Shown here: piece by piece, positions 55,958-64,000 of the stretch
How positions within the stretch are numbered: the stretch's first letter is position 1
How the letters are laid out: every line of letters begins with the position of its first letter
Assembly: GCA_018267285.1 (NCBI GenBank)
Contig: JAFDYU010000011.1
Coordinates: forward strand, 17,558-81,557
Direction of reading: 5' to 3'
Origin: Bacteroidota bacterium
GTDB taxonomy: Bacteria; Bacteroidota; Bacteroidia; Cytophagales; Cyclobacteriaceae
Length of the DNA stretch: 64,000 bases
Notes under the pieces: generated by a model
Seen by the model: the letters and a program-made list of their open reading frames with translations, nothing else
What the model was told of the DNA's origin: nothing
Databases searched by the model: none
Made by a program: the position numbers and the translations under genes

Positions 55958-56614
55958 ATGAAATTTTTTATCGACACCGCTAATCTGAGCGAAATAAAGG
56001 AAGCCTACAACCTGGGTGTGCTGGATGGCGTCACCACCAACCCCTCGCTGATGGCCAAAGAAGGGATTGCCGGAAAAGAAAAGGTGCGCGCCCACTACAA
56101 AGCCATCTGCGATATTGTTGACAACAACGTGAGTGCCGAGGTGATTGCCACCGACTTTGACGGCATTATTGCCGAAGGAAGAGAGCTGGCCAAAATTGAT
56201 GACAAGATTGTGGTGAAAGTACCTATGATTAAAGAGGGCGTTAAGGCTATCAAAAAATTTTCGAGCGAAGGCATCCGCACCAACTGCACGCTGGTATTTT
56301 CTTCGGGCCAGGCCTTGCTTGCCGCCAAAGCAGGCGCAAGCTATGTTTCTCCATTTATCGGGAGGCTGGACGACATTTCGCAAGATGGCCTCGAACTGAT
56401 TTCTCAAATTCGTTTGATTTATGATAACTACGGCTACAAAACCGAAGTGCTGGCCGCCAGCATACGCCACACCATGCACCTGCTGAAGTGTGCAGAAATC
56501 GGGGCCGATGTGGCCACGTGCCCGTTGAAGGTAATTACCGATTTACTCCACCACCCGCTCACCGACTTAGGACTTGCCAAATTCCTGGCCGATCATAAAA
56601 AAGCAAATGGTTAA
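55958..56614 (+). CDS. tal: Transaldolase / fructose-6-phosphate aldolase-type enzyme
   Basis: A 218-residue short transaldolase of the TalC/FSA group. [34 protein letters not shown], the Schiff-base Lys in VVKVPM (residue about 87), and [10 protein letters not shown] are all present. Such enzymes act in the non-oxidative pentose phosphate pathway or cleave fructose 6-phosphate; sequence alone does not separate the two. It lies directly upstream of the FtsE-like gene, with no obvious functional link. Confidence 0.95.
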   Translation: MKFFIDTANLSEIKEAYNLGVLDGVTTNPSLMAKEGIAGKEKVRAHYKAICDIVDNNVSAEVIATDFDGIIAEGRELAKIDDKIVVKVPMIKEGVKAIKKFSSEGIRTNCTLVFSSGQALLAAKAGASYVSPFIGRLDDISQDGLELISQIRLIYDNYGYKTEVLAASIRHTMHLLKCAEIGADVATCPLKVITDLLHHPLTDLGLAKFLADHKKANG

Positions 56615-56629
56615 CCACACTGCCAAAAA

Positions 56630-57343
56630 ATGATTTTTTCTACCGACCCCGTTCTGCGCGTTCAATCGGCCACTGTCTTTCAAGGAAACCGTTCCGTACT
56701 GGAGAACATCAGTTTTGAAATGGAGAAGGGCGAGTTTGTATTCATTATCGGCAGAACCGGCTCGGGCAAATCGTCTCTCTTAAAAACATTGTATGCCGAC
56801 TTACCGCTACGGCTGGGCGATATCGATGTTACCGGTTTTAACATTCGCGGCATCAAAACCAAAGAAGTGCCTATGCTACGCAGAAAGGTGGGCATCATCT
56901 TTCAGGATTTCCAGTTGCTGCAAGACCGCACCGTGGCCGAGAACCTCACGTTTGTGATGCGCGCCACCGGGTGGAAAGACAGCAGCAAAATGAAAAACCG
57001 ACTGGCTGAAGTTTTAATGCAGGTGGGACTCGGCTCCGTGGAAAAGAAAATGCCGCACCATCTTTCGGGTGGGGAGCAGCAGCGTGTGGCCATTGCACGA
57101 GCCCTCCTCAACGAGCCGCTGATGTTGATTGCCGATGAGCCCACCGGAAACCTGGACCCCGATGTTTCGCTTGGAATACTTAAAGTGTTTCAGCAAATCA
57201 ATAAAAGCGGAACTGCCGTTTTGATGGCAACCCACAGCTATGGGCTGATCCGAAAATTTCCTGCCCGGATTCTGAAGTGCGAAGAAGGCAGGCTGCTCGA
57301 TTCTAAAAAAGAAAATTTCGTGCTCGAAACCGAGACTTACTAA
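56630..57343 (+). CDS. ftsE: FtsE-like ABC ATPase
   Basis: A 237-residue ATPase resembling FtsE, which with FtsX controls peptidoglycan hydrolases at division. It shows Walker A ([12 protein letters not shown]), the Q-loop [15 protein letters not shown], the signature [17 protein letters not shown] and Walker B ([15 protein letters not shown]). The FtsE-type Q-loop sequence QDFQLL is the best support. No ftsX is adjacent. Its stop overlaps the convergent anti-sigma gene by four bases. Confidence 0.85.
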   Translation: MIFSTDPVLRVQSATVFQGNRSVLENISFEMEKGEFVFIIGRTGSGKSSLLKTLYADLPLRLGDIDVTGFNIRGIKTKEVPMLRRKVGIIFQDFQLLQDRTVAENLTFVMRATGWKDSSKMKNRLAEVLMQVGLGSVEKKMPHHLSGGEQQRVAIARALLNEPLMLIADEPTGNLDPDVSLGILKVFQQINKSGTAVLMATHSYGLIRKFPARILKCEEGRLLDSKKENFVLETETY

Positions 57344-57861
57344 CTATTTATTACCGGCTTGCCGTTCGGCTTATCGAATTTGTTCAACTGTTGGTTCATC
57401 AGATCAACCCTAATCAGTAAATTTAAAATGAGTGCATCGCGCACATCTTCGGTGGGATGTTTTTTAAACTGGTCTTTCAACACCAGGTACATGGCCTGGA
57501 GTTTTTTTAGATTTTGGGTGATCTCATCTTCATTTCCTTCAACGCGAGATTGATATTGGCTGATCAGATCCATTTTCTCCGTGATCTGCATACTGTAATA
57601 CGACTCAAGATCTGAAAAACCTTTCAGTTCGGCTGTTTCTTTTTTATCCTGAACGGAATCAGTTTTTACCGTTAAGAGATACAATGACAAGCCCAGAAGT
57701 ATCAGTGCGGCCGCACGCCAAAACGGAACGGAGTTTAGAAAAAACTGCTTTGATTTTTTAGGTAGCGATGCCTCAATTTTAGTCCACGCACTTTCGGGCG
57801 TATTCTTGTTGTCAAAGCCTTCGCGGTTTTCATCAACAAATTTTTTTAGCAAATCTTTCAT
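57340..57861 (-). CDS. Probable membrane-bound anti-sigma factor
   Basis: A 173-residue protein with a charged N-terminal cytoplasmic part (LLKKFVDENREGFDNKNTPES), one membrane helix (about 49-66, RAAALILLGLSLYLLTV) and a helical extracytoplasmic part. This topology, with a four-base overlap with the ECF sigma gene just upstream, is the usual layout of an anti-sigma factor. The classical zinc motif of ZAS anti-sigmas is absent, so this is inferred from context and topology. Confidence 0.7.
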   Translation of the reverse strand: MKDLLKKFVDENREGFDNKNTPESAWTKIEASLPKKSKQFFLNSVPFWRAAALILLGLSLYLLTVKTDSVQDKKETAELKGFSDLESYYSMQITEKMDLISQYQSRVEGNEDEITQNLKKLQAMYLVLKDQFKKHPTEDVRDALILNLLIRVDLMNQQLNKFDKPNGKPVINS

Positions 57862-58409
57862 AATGAACCTCCTTTCAATATTTCTATTAATTTTTTTTTC
57901 GATCGGTTGTATTGCGATTTCGAAGTAGATTCACTGATGCCCAATATCTCCCCGATCTCTCCGTGATCGTATCCTTCCAACAAATACAACGAAAGCACCA
58001 TCCGGTAGCCATCGGGCAACCGTTCGATCGCCCGCCTTACTTCTTCCACCTTAAACGGATAAACATCGGGTTCTTCCGGGTCTGCATCTTCCTTCACATC
58101 AAAATTTTCCTGCTCAGGCCAGCGTTCAAAACGCCTTCGGTTCACAATATTGATTGCTTTGTTTACCACGATCCGTTTTATCCAAGCACCAAAAGCGGCC
58201 TCCCCCCGATACGACTCTAAGTTATGAAAGGCGCTTATGAATGAATCCTGCAACACATCTTTGGCTTCGTCCGCATTGTTTACAATTCGGTAGCCCACAT
58301 TGTACATGGCACGGCTGTACAGTTTATACAACTGATGGAATGCCCGACTGTCACCGTTGTGGCAACGTTCGATCAACTCGTTAATAGTATTTTGGGCCGC
58401 GTACTCCAA
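57858..58409 (-). CDS. ECF-type RNA polymerase sigma factor
   Basis: A 183-residue sigma-70 factor with region 2 (AMYNVGYRIVNNADEAKDVLQDSFISAF ... FGAWIKRIVVNKAINIV) and region 4 (RLPDGYRMVLSLYLLEGYDHGEIGEILGISESTSKSQYNRSKKKL). No additional domains are seen. No ATG suits the 5' end: the frame begins with TTG 58409 (TTG GAG TAC), so the exact start is uncertain. It is coupled to the probable anti-sigma. Target genes are not visible here. Confidence 0.9.
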   Translation of the reverse strand: MEYAAQNTINELIERCHNGDSRAFHQLYKLYSRAMYNVGYRIVNNADEAKDVLQDSFISAFHNLESYRGEAAFGAWIKRIVVNKAINIVNRRRFERWPEQENFDVKEDADPEEPDVYPFKVEEVRRAIERLPDGYRMVLSLYLLEGYDHGEIGEILGISESTSKSQYNRSKKKLIEILKGGSL

Positions 58410-58455
58410 ATTCCGTATTGCAGACCAAAGACAGTTGGTTCCGGCTAAGGTTGCA

Positions 58456-59229
58456 TCATTTTAGTTTGGCCAGGTTTTCTTTGGCCGGGGTGAAATCGGG
58501 CGCTAACGCTAGTGCCTGATCAAAAAGCTTTTGTGCCGCGGGTTTGTCCCCCTGCTCTTGGGCAATCATTCCTTTAAGGTTTAACAAAGCAACCTTCATG
58601 GGGTACTCTTTCTCCTGATTGTTTTCACCGGTATAATTTACCTTTAGCGAATCCACACGGGCATCGCTCATTAAAATATCGGCTGACGTAGCACTTTCTT
58701 TATAGCGCTTGAGTTTTAACTGGATGAATGCCATTTTATAGAGCGTAACCGGATTGTTCTGTAGCAAAAACAAGCTCTCGTAGCTTTGAAGTGCACGATC
58801 GAGAACCCCTATGTTTTCGTACGAAAACCCGGCAACTTCAAGTGCGTCTGTATTTTTTGGGTTGCGTCTAAGTAATTCCTGAGAAACCAATGCAGCTGAC
58901 GGATATTTTTGATTTTGGTAATAATAAACAGCAAGTTGATAAATCAGAGAATCGTTGCCGGGGTCTTCCACAATCAGGTCGTAGAGCGCATCTTTGGCCA
59001 GCTCGTAATCGTTCCACTGAAGAGCCGTTGTGTATTTAATAAAATAATGACGCACCAGCGGATTCATCTGCCGCACGGAGTCTTGAGTTTTTGTAGTTTT
59101 AGCCGACTGTGTGGGTTGTGTTTGTTGCGCCTCTTGTTTGGCCGGCTCCGATTTTTCGTTTTTCTTTTTTTTCTGTGCCCACGTAAAAGTGGAAATCAAC
59201 ATAAGGGCTACGAGTACGTTTATTTTCAT
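58456..59229 (-). CDS. TPR-repeat secreted/periplasmic protein
   Basis: A 257-residue protein with a signal peptide (MKINVLVALMLISTFTWAQ). A low-complexity Lys/Glu/Gln/Thr linker follows, then about five tetratricopeptide repeats (e.g. LAVYYYQNQKYPSAALVSQ, FSYENIGVLDRALQSYES, DKPAAQKLFDQALALAPDF). TPRs mediate protein contacts; the partner is unknown. It follows the CCA enzyme gene by three bases. Confidence 0.85.
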   Translation of the reverse strand: MKINVLVALMLISTFTWAQKKKKNEKSEPAKQEAQQTQPTQSAKTTKTQDSVRQMNPLVRHYFIKYTTALQWNDYELAKDALYDLIVEDPGNDSLIYQLAVYYYQNQKYPSAALVSQELLRRNPKNTDALEVAGFSYENIGVLDRALQSYESLFLLQNNPVTLYKMAFIQLKLKRYKESATSADILMSDARVDSLKVNYTGENNQEKEYPMKVALLNLKGMIAQEQGDKPAAQKLFDQALALAPDFTPAKENLAKLK

Positions 59230-59232
59230 GGG

Positions 59233-60654
59233 TTACTGATTTACGTTTTGTTTAGTCAATCCTTTTTTTGCGGCTATCCTCAACAAGAGTTCCATCGCTT
59301 CTTCGCGCGAGTTTTTAATTTCTCCTTCCAGGATAGCTTCTTTAATTTCTTCTTTGATGTCGCCAATTATTCGGCTGCCGGGCAAATTAAACATTCGCAT
59401 GATTTCATCGCCTGTTATGGGGGGCTGAAAGTTCCTGATCTTATCGCGCTCTTCTAATTCGATCATTTTGCGGTGCACCTTCTCAAAGTTATTCAAATAC
59501 TTTGCCACCTTTTCAGAATTCTTTGACGTGATGTCAGCACGGCACAACGCCATGAGTGCCTCTACATCGTCTCCGGCTTCAAACAAAAGCCTGCGCACGG
59601 CAGAGTCGGTCACTTCTTTAACCAAAGCAATCGGTCTCAAATGGAGGCGCACCAATTTCTGAACAAAATCCATTTTCTCGTTCATGGGCAATTTCAGTCT
59701 TCTGAAAATGCCCGGGGTCATGCGCGCACCTTTGTCTTCGTGGCCGTGAAACGTCCATCCTACTTTTTGTTCGAAACGTTTGGTGGCAGGCTTGGCGATG
59801 TCGTGTAAAATGGCGGCCCAGCGAAGCCACAGGTCTTGCGAGTTTTTGGCTACGTTATCGAGCACCTGCAAAGTGTGGTAAAAATTGTCTTTGTGCGCCT
59901 TGTTGTCGACATACTCCACCCCTTGAAGTGCAACCATTTCCGGAAAAAATTCTTTGAGCAGCCCGCTGTGAAAAAGCAGTTTAAAGCCATACGAAGGCAC
60001 AGGCGATAAAATGATTTTGTTCAACTCATCGGTAATCCGTTCCATGGAAACAATCTTCAGCCGTGACGTATTTTTTACGATGGCCTCGAATGTATTCGCT
60101 TCAATATCAAAATTGAGTTGCGATGCAAAACGGATGGCGCGCATCATGCGCAAGGGGTCATCGGAAAAAGTCAGTTCGGGATTAAGTGGCGTTTGAATAT
60201 TTTTTTTAGACAAGTGTGCCACACCACCAAACGGATCGATCAGGTCGCCATAGTTGTTTTTATTGAGACTTATGGCCATGGCATTGATGGTGAAGTCTCT
60301 GCGCTTTTGGTCGTCTTCAAGGGTTCCGTCTTCCACAATAGGTTTGCGCGAATCATCTCGGTACGATTCTTTGCGTGCGCCCACAAATTCAAGGTCGAAA
60401 TTGCGATACTTAACCAGGGCTGTTCCAAAATTTTTAAAAACGGTGAGCGGTGCACTACCCAGTTCTTTGGCCACGGCTTCGGCCAGTTCTATGCCACTTC
60501 CCACACATACAAAATCAATGTCTTTGCAGGGGCGATTCAGCAGCAAGTCGCGCACAAAGCCACCTACGGCATAGGTTTGCCTGCCGAGGCGTTCTGCAAC
60601 TTCGGCTACCGTTTTAAAAACAGAAACCTGATCTAATTCTTCGCGAAAATTCAT
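59233..60654 (-). CDS. cca: CCA tRNA nucleotidyltransferase with HD domain
   Basis: A 473-residue class II nucleotidyltransferase that adds or repairs the 3' CCA of tRNAs. The catalytic head has GGFVRDLLL and DID (residues about 31-47), and RRDFTINAMAIS is also present. The C-terminal part has an HD phosphohydrolase domain (ILHDIAKPATKR, HGHEDKGARM), as in many bacterial members. tRNA-Asp in this window lacks an encoded CCA, so such an enzyme is needed. It is co-oriented with the TPR gene. Confidence 0.92.
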   Translation of the reverse strand: MNFREELDQVSVFKTVAEVAERLGRQTYAVGGFVRDLLLNRPCKDIDFVCVGSGIELAEAVAKELGSAPLTVFKNFGTALVKYRNFDLEFVGARKESYRDDSRKPIVEDGTLEDDQKRRDFTINAMAISLNKNNYGDLIDPFGGVAHLSKKNIQTPLNPELTFSDDPLRMMRAIRFASQLNFDIEANTFEAIVKNTSRLKIVSMERITDELNKIILSPVPSYGFKLLFHSGLLKEFFPEMVALQGVEYVDNKAHKDNFYHTLQVLDNVAKNSQDLWLRWAAILHDIAKPATKRFEQKVGWTFHGHEDKGARMTPGIFRRLKLPMNEKMDFVQKLVRLHLRPIALVKEVTDSAVRRLLFEAGDDVEALMALCRADITSKNSEKVAKYLNNFEKVHRKMIELEERDKIRNFQPPITGDEIMRMFNLPGSRIIGDIKEEIKEAILEGEIKNSREEAMELLLRIAAKKGLTKQNVNQ

Positions 60655-60748
60655 GGAATCATCACTTGTCTTCTCTCAAACCAACAAAGGTAACGAATTG
60701 GTAAAAGTGAACAGAAAATAAATGCTGAAATACTCCGAACTTCAAAGG

Positions 60749-61282
60749 TTAGTCGTGAGCGAGAATTTTTGCAATCCAGGCCAGCATCAGGGCAGAGACA
60801 ATGAACACCATGTGTATCACGATTTCGTACGTTAGCGCCTGAAATTCTTTGGTAGAGGTGGCCGAGTGAATGTCGATAAACGTTTTGAGCAGATGCACAC
60901 CCGAAATGGATGCAAGCGAAGTTGCCAGTTTTACTTTCAGGCGGTCGGCATCGAGGTTGTCGATCCAATGCGGGCGGTCTTCCTGTTCGTCAAAATCGAT
61001 TCGGCTGGTGAAAATGGAATACCCACCGATGATTACAATCACCAGCAAGTTCATTACCATGGAAATGTCGATAAGCCCTAATATCGAAAGCATAACGGTA
61101 ACCTCGCTCCAGGCCTGTAGGTTCATGGCTAACGTGATCAGTTCATCAATAAATTTATAGACATAGAAGCCTGAGGCCACAATTAGCCCAAGATAAATGG
61201 GAGCCTGAAACCAACGCGAGGCAAAGATGGACCATTCTACCGTTGCTTCGAGTGCATTACTTACGTCTTTCCTGATACCCAT
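60749..61282 (-). CDS. UPF0114 (YqhA-like) membrane protein
   Basis: A 177-residue protein with four membrane helices. Landmarks are FASRWFQAPIYLGLIVA, VMLSILGLIDISMVMNLLVIVIIGGY and the conserved FTSRIDFD after it. The start is ATG 61282; a longer reading would run through the tRNA gene. Function unknown. It lies just after tRNA-Asp and its terminator. Confidence 0.88.
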   Translation of the reverse strand: MGIRKDVSNALEATVEWSIFASRWFQAPIYLGLIVASGFYVYKFIDELITLAMNLQAWSEVTVMLSILGLIDISMVMNLLVIVIIGGYSIFTSRIDFDEQEDRPHWIDNLDADRLKVKLATSLASISGVHLLKTFIDIHSATSTKEFQALTYEIVIHMVFIVSALMLAWIAKILAHD

Positions 61283-61314
61283 AGATATAAAATTTTTAGG
61301 GGGGCAAATAAAAC

Positions 61315-61340
61315 AAAAAAACCCTGAAAAATTCAAGGTT
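61315..61340 (-). terminator. Rho-independent terminator after tRNA-Asp
   Basis: On the minus strand AACCTTGAA and TTCAGGGTT pair (one G-U) around a TTT loop, followed by a T-run, six bases after the tRNA 3' end. Confidence 0.88.
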
Positions 61341-61346
61341 TTTTTG

Positions 61347-61420
61347 CGGTCCGGACGGGACTCGAACCCGCGACCTCCTGCGTGACAGGCAGGCATTCTA
61401 ACCAGCTGAACTACCGGACC
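61347..61420 (-). tRNA. tRNA-Asp (GTC anticodon)
   Basis: A 74-base tRNA on the minus strand. The acceptor GGTCCGG (5' end) pairs with CCGGACC and is followed by discriminator G. The D arm is GTTCAGCTGGTTAGAAT and the anticodon stem-loop is CTGCCTGTCACGCAG, with anticodon GTC. The T arm GCGGGTTCGAGTCCCGT is standard. The 3' CCA is not encoded (GCAA follows). Confidence 0.97.
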
Positions 61421-61433
61421 AATAAACAGGGCG

Positions 61434-61464
61434 CAAAGATAACTTTGCAAACGTGTATTGCAAA
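61434..61464 (-). promoter_or_regulatory. Promoter of tRNA-Asp
   Basis: On the minus strand TTTG (61464-61461), 19 bases, then TATCTTTG (61441-61434): an exact match to TTTG-N19-TAnnTTTG, ending 13 bases before the tRNA. Confidence 0.8.
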
Positions 61465-61486
61465 AAATAAAATCAATTTTATTGGG

Positions 61487-62803
61487 TCAGGCTTTGGCCA
61501 ACGTGTTACCCGATTGCAAGGCTTTGGCCTTAACCCTAACGAGCAACAACAAGCCCACCACAAAATAAAAAGTTAACGCCAACGTGCTGTTGCGCATACT
61601 GCCGGTGAGGTGCTCGATCAAGCCGTAGCTGAACGTGCCAAAAACAATAGACAAATTAAAAGTCACGTCAAAAAAACTGAAGTACGAAGCATGTTGTATT
61701 GCCGTTTGCGGGATGAGCTTCGAATACGTGGCCCTAGACAACGCCTGGATGCCCCCCATCACCATACCCACGGCAAATGCCACGGCATAAAATTGATATT
61801 CGTTGGTGATAAAATACGAAGCCAGGCAAATGACAACCCAACAACAGATCATGATGATGAGCGCGTGTTTATTTCCGTGTTTGCCCGAAACCCGGGCAAA
61901 ACCGTTAGCCCCGATTGCGGCCACGAGTTGAATGAGCAATACCGTGCCGATCAATTTAAAATCGGGGAGCTTCAATTCTTTGGCACCGAACGTAGCGGCC
62001 AAATACATCACGGTTTGTACACCCATGTTGTAAAAAAAATACGCGATGATAAAAAGTTTGATGTCGTTGTTTTCTTTCAAACTGTTCCACACTTTTCTTA
62101 ATTCGTGGTAGCCTTTCAATAATTTTTGTTTTCCGGGGTTCTGATGAAAGGGGTTGTCGGGCAAACGCGCAAACGGAATCTGTGCGAAGCCAATCCACCA
62201 CAAGCCCACCAGCAAAAACGAAAAACGGGTGGCTGCTCCATCGTTGGGAAATCCAAATGCAGTTGGCGCAAGGATAAATACCAATGCAATCACCATCATG
62301 ATCACGCTGCCGTAGTATCCGTACGAATATCCTCTGGCGCTAACTTTGTCGTACCGGTCTTCGGTGGCGATCTCCGGCAAAAACGCATCGTAGAAAACCA
62401 AACTGCCCGAGTAGCCAATGCTGGCGAGCACCACACATAAAATTCCCCAGTGCAGGGTGGCCGATGAAAAAAAATAAAAACCCATGCACGCCAAGCTGCC
62501 TGTGTAGCAAAAAATTTTCATAAACAATTTTTTATTGCCGGTGTAATCGGCCATGCCCGAAAGCAACGGCAGCAAGGGCGCGATAATCAAAAACGAAAAC
62601 GAAAGCGCATACGAGTACAACACGGAGTTTACTATTTCAAAACCGAGAAAGTTTACGGTGTCTTTTCCATCGGCAGAGGTGGTGACGGCCTGATAGTACA
62701 CCGGAAAAATGGCCGAAGTGATTACCAGCGAGTAAACGGAATTGGCCCAATCGTACATGCACCAGGCGCGGATGGTGCGCGGATTATTCAGTTGTTCGTT
62801 CAT
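61487..62803 (-). CDS. UMF1-family MFS transporter
   Basis: A 438-residue major-facilitator protein with 11-12 membrane helices. The start NNPRTIRAWCMYDWANSVYSLVI is typical of UMF1/Vps-Atg22-like transporters, and YDKVSARGYSYGYYGSVIMM lies in the conserved A-like loop. ATG 62803 is preferred; an in-frame upstream start would overlap the previous gene. Substrate unknown (the family includes amino-acid exporters). It lies 13 bases downstream of the sterol desaturase-like gene. Confidence 0.88.
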   Translation of the reverse strand: MNEQLNNPRTIRAWCMYDWANSVYSLVITSAIFPVYYQAVTTSADGKDTVNFLGFEIVNSVLYSYALSFSFLIIAPLLPLLSGMADYTGNKKLFMKIFCYTGSLACMGFYFFSSATLHWGILCVVLASIGYSGSLVFYDAFLPEIATEDRYDKVSARGYSYGYYGSVIMMVIALVFILAPTAFGFPNDGAATRFSFLLVGLWWIGFAQIPFARLPDNPFHQNPGKQKLLKGYHELRKVWNSLKENNDIKLFIIAYFFYNMGVQTVMYLAATFGAKELKLPDFKLIGTVLLIQLVAAIGANGFARVSGKHGNKHALIIMICCWVVICLASYFITNEYQFYAVAFAVGMVMGGIQALSRATYSKLIPQTAIQHASYFSFFDVTFNLSIVFGTFSYGLIEHLTGSMRNSTLALTFYFVVGLLLLVRVKAKALQSGNTLAKA

Positions 62804-62816
62804 AATTAAAGTCAAC

Positions 62817-63803
62817 CTATTTTGTACCGGCAAGATATTCATTTCGGATGACGCTCGCCATTTTATGATTCCCCGTGTGGCTCCACCCCGGAGGCATAAC
62901 GAGATAAAGAAACTTATGCTTTAGGCCCGGGGCCGAGACAATATCTTTCCAGAGATAATAAAACTCTCCGAAATAAACATCCCAAAAGTTTTTAGGGTTA
63001 ATCGTACGGGTGATGCCGTACTGTATGGAGATCGTTTTTTCTTCCAGTTGATGTGTTTTAAAAATCCGATCCCACACGTTGAGCAAATTGCAGAAGTTGG
63101 TATCCATGTACAGCGGATTTCTGGCGTGATGCACCCTGTGGTGCGAGGGCGTTAGAATAAATTTTTCCAACAGGCCAAAGCGTGCATCCTTCATAAAGTT
63201 TTCGCCTACGTGTATAAAGCCTCCCCACGTGCCATCGATAAACATGATGGCAAACAACATGGGCGGGCTCACGCCCAAAAGTATGCAGATGGAAGTACGG
63301 ATGAAATCGGCATAGGGTGCCTCCAAAATAAAGTGCGCGTACGTAACCGAAAGGTTCATCTGCTCCGGTGCGTGGTGGGTGGAGTGCAGGCACCAAAGCA
63401 GCCGTACTTTGTGCGCCAGGTAGTGGTAGATAAAATGCGAGAACTCCCACACCACGTAGCCAACAATAAAACCGTACCAGGTTAAAGGAAGGGAGAATAA
63501 CTTATTCGGTTCCAGCACACCGATGCAGAATGCCACCACGCCCAAAGAAATATACCTCCCGGCAATGCGGTTGAAAACATAAATAAAAAAAGGAATCTTG
63601 TATTCGGCAGCTTTAAATTTTTGATGCGCAAACGCCAGCAGCATTTCCAGCACCACAATGAAGGGAATTAAAGGGGCAATGGCCGTTGTAATGCCTCCCC
63701 AGGTTTTAAGTGAACTGTAATTGCCGGAGCGGATTAAATCAGCAAGCCCTTGTACTGAAAAAAATGAGAGCAATTCATCTTTGACCACCTGAAATATTTC
63801 CAT
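62817..63803 (-). CDS. Sterol desaturase / fatty acid hydroxylase family membrane protein
   Basis: A 328-residue integral membrane di-iron protein. The His-box pattern of the family is complete: HFIYHYLAHKV (HxxxH), LHSTHHAPE (HxxHH) and HHRVHHARN (HxxHH), in the expected order across several membrane helices. Such enzymes hydroxylate or desaturate lipids using oxygen. The substrate (fatty acyl, sterol-like, carotenoid) is not readable. Confidence 0.9.
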   Translation of the reverse strand: MEIFQVVKDELLSFFSVQGLADLIRSGNYSSLKTWGGITTAIAPLIPFIVVLEMLLAFAHQKFKAAEYKIPFFIYVFNRIAGRYISLGVVAFCIGVLEPNKLFSLPLTWYGFIVGYVVWEFSHFIYHYLAHKVRLLWCLHSTHHAPEQMNLSVTYAHFILEAPYADFIRTSICILLGVSPPMLFAIMFIDGTWGGFIHVGENFMKDARFGLLEKFILTPSHHRVHHARNPLYMDTNFCNLLNVWDRIFKTHQLEEKTISIQYGITRTINPKNFWDVYFGEFYYLWKDIVSAPGLKHKFLYLVMPPGWSHTGNHKMASVIRNEYLAGTK

Positions 63804-63897
63804 GCAACCGGGTTAATGCCCGTGAATTTATTTTAATTCTCAATCAGATAAAAGGGATTTTAAAGATGCTTAACCAACTGACGTTACGCAAATCAGA

Positions 63898-63934
63898 TTT
63901 CGACAGGCTCTCCGAAGGAGTGATTTGGGCAACC
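63898..63934 (+). repeat. Dispersed 37-base repeat, copy B
   Basis: The segment starting TTTCGACAGGCTCTCCGAAG is the second copy of the element at 16879-16915 (about 33 of 37 identical), same orientation, between a gene start and a tRNA. Confidence 0.75.
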
Positions 63935-63977
63935 AACTATAACATCAGTTACGGAAGACTGAACCATCAAAAAACGA

Positions 63978-64000
63978 TGGCGGAGAGGGCGGGATTCGAA
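63978..64000 (-). tRNA. tRNA 3' end, probably tRNA-Ser, cut by the window edge
   Basis: Read on the minus strand, the last 23 bases are TTCGAAT (T loop), CCCGC (T stem), CCTCTCC (acceptor 3' strand), discriminator G, then CCA. The acceptor sequence and G73 are typical of serine tRNAs; the anticodon lies beyond the window. Confidence 0.75.

Noticed and set aside
61283-61450. A longer reading of the UPF0114 gene starting at 61450
   Set aside because: The extra N-terminal part is translated tRNA-Asp sequence and a terminator; ATG 61282 gives the normal family start.

Overview
This window looks like chromosome from a free-living, polysaccharide-degrading member of the Bacteroidota, probably Cytophagales. 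Four things point there. There are two SusC/SusD pairs. Several secreted proteins carry C-terminal type IX secretion (T9SS) sorting domains. Promoters fit the Bacteroidota TTTG-N19-TAnnTTTG pattern. Lineage-typical fusions occur (LpxC-FabZ, RibBA, NagB-PIG-L), along with a DnaG lacking its zinc ligands. Genes are densely packed on both strands, and no intergenic stretch above 300 bases lacks an explanation.

Layout. 1-8.4 kb (minus): T9SS protein, PASTA membrane protein, D-Ala-D-Ala ligase, a large M43 metalloprotease, then the Fe-S genes nfu and mrp. 8.5-14.3 kb (plus): CAP-domain protein, MazE/MazF-like toxin-antitoxin pair, dnaG, ribBA, a secreted protein of unknown function, surE. 14.4-31.9 kb (minus): a polysaccharide utilisation locus (PUL) with GH3, two GH144-type (PF10091) enzymes, a LamG surface lipoprotein, SusD and SusC. 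It also holds a membrane receptor fused to a transposase-type DNA-binding domain, and a LVIVD-repeat T9SS protein. The enzyme set suggests beta-1,2-glucan as substrate. Between the LVIVD gene and the second GH144 gene lies a scar containing a decayed IS30 transposase start and a truncated lantibiotic-dehydratase C-terminal domain.

31.9-36.8 kb: DUF218 protein, a TerB-ABC-ABCG-type transporter, a lipoprotein. 36.9-44.8 kb: NagB-PIG-L fusion and a LacI regulator, diverging from a second SusC/SusD pair across two tandem palindromic operators. 44.9-48.7 kb: glycerol cluster glpF-glpK-glpD. 48.9-51.7 kb: lipid A genes lpxC-fabZ and lpxA, then an ABC ATPase. 51.8-55.8 kb: small lipoprotein, SRP RNA, DUF4249 lipoprotein with its TonB-dependent receptor. 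56-60.7 kb: transaldolase, FtsE-like ATPase, ECF sigma with a probable anti-sigma, TPR protein, CCA-adding enzyme. 60.7-64 kb: UPF0114 protein, tRNA-Asp, UMF1-type MFS transporter, sterol desaturase-like protein, a dispersed repeat, and the 3' end of a tRNA (probably Ser) cut by the window edge.

How the genes may work together. In PUL 1, surface GH144 enzymes would cut a glucan. The LamG lipoprotein and SusCD would bind and import the oligomers, and the GH3 enzyme would finish them to glucose. The fused receptor upstream of susC is the best candidate regulator and the most unusual gene here. In PUL 2, the LacI protein probably controls itself and SusCD. All functional calls rest on motif recognition by eye; no database search was run.
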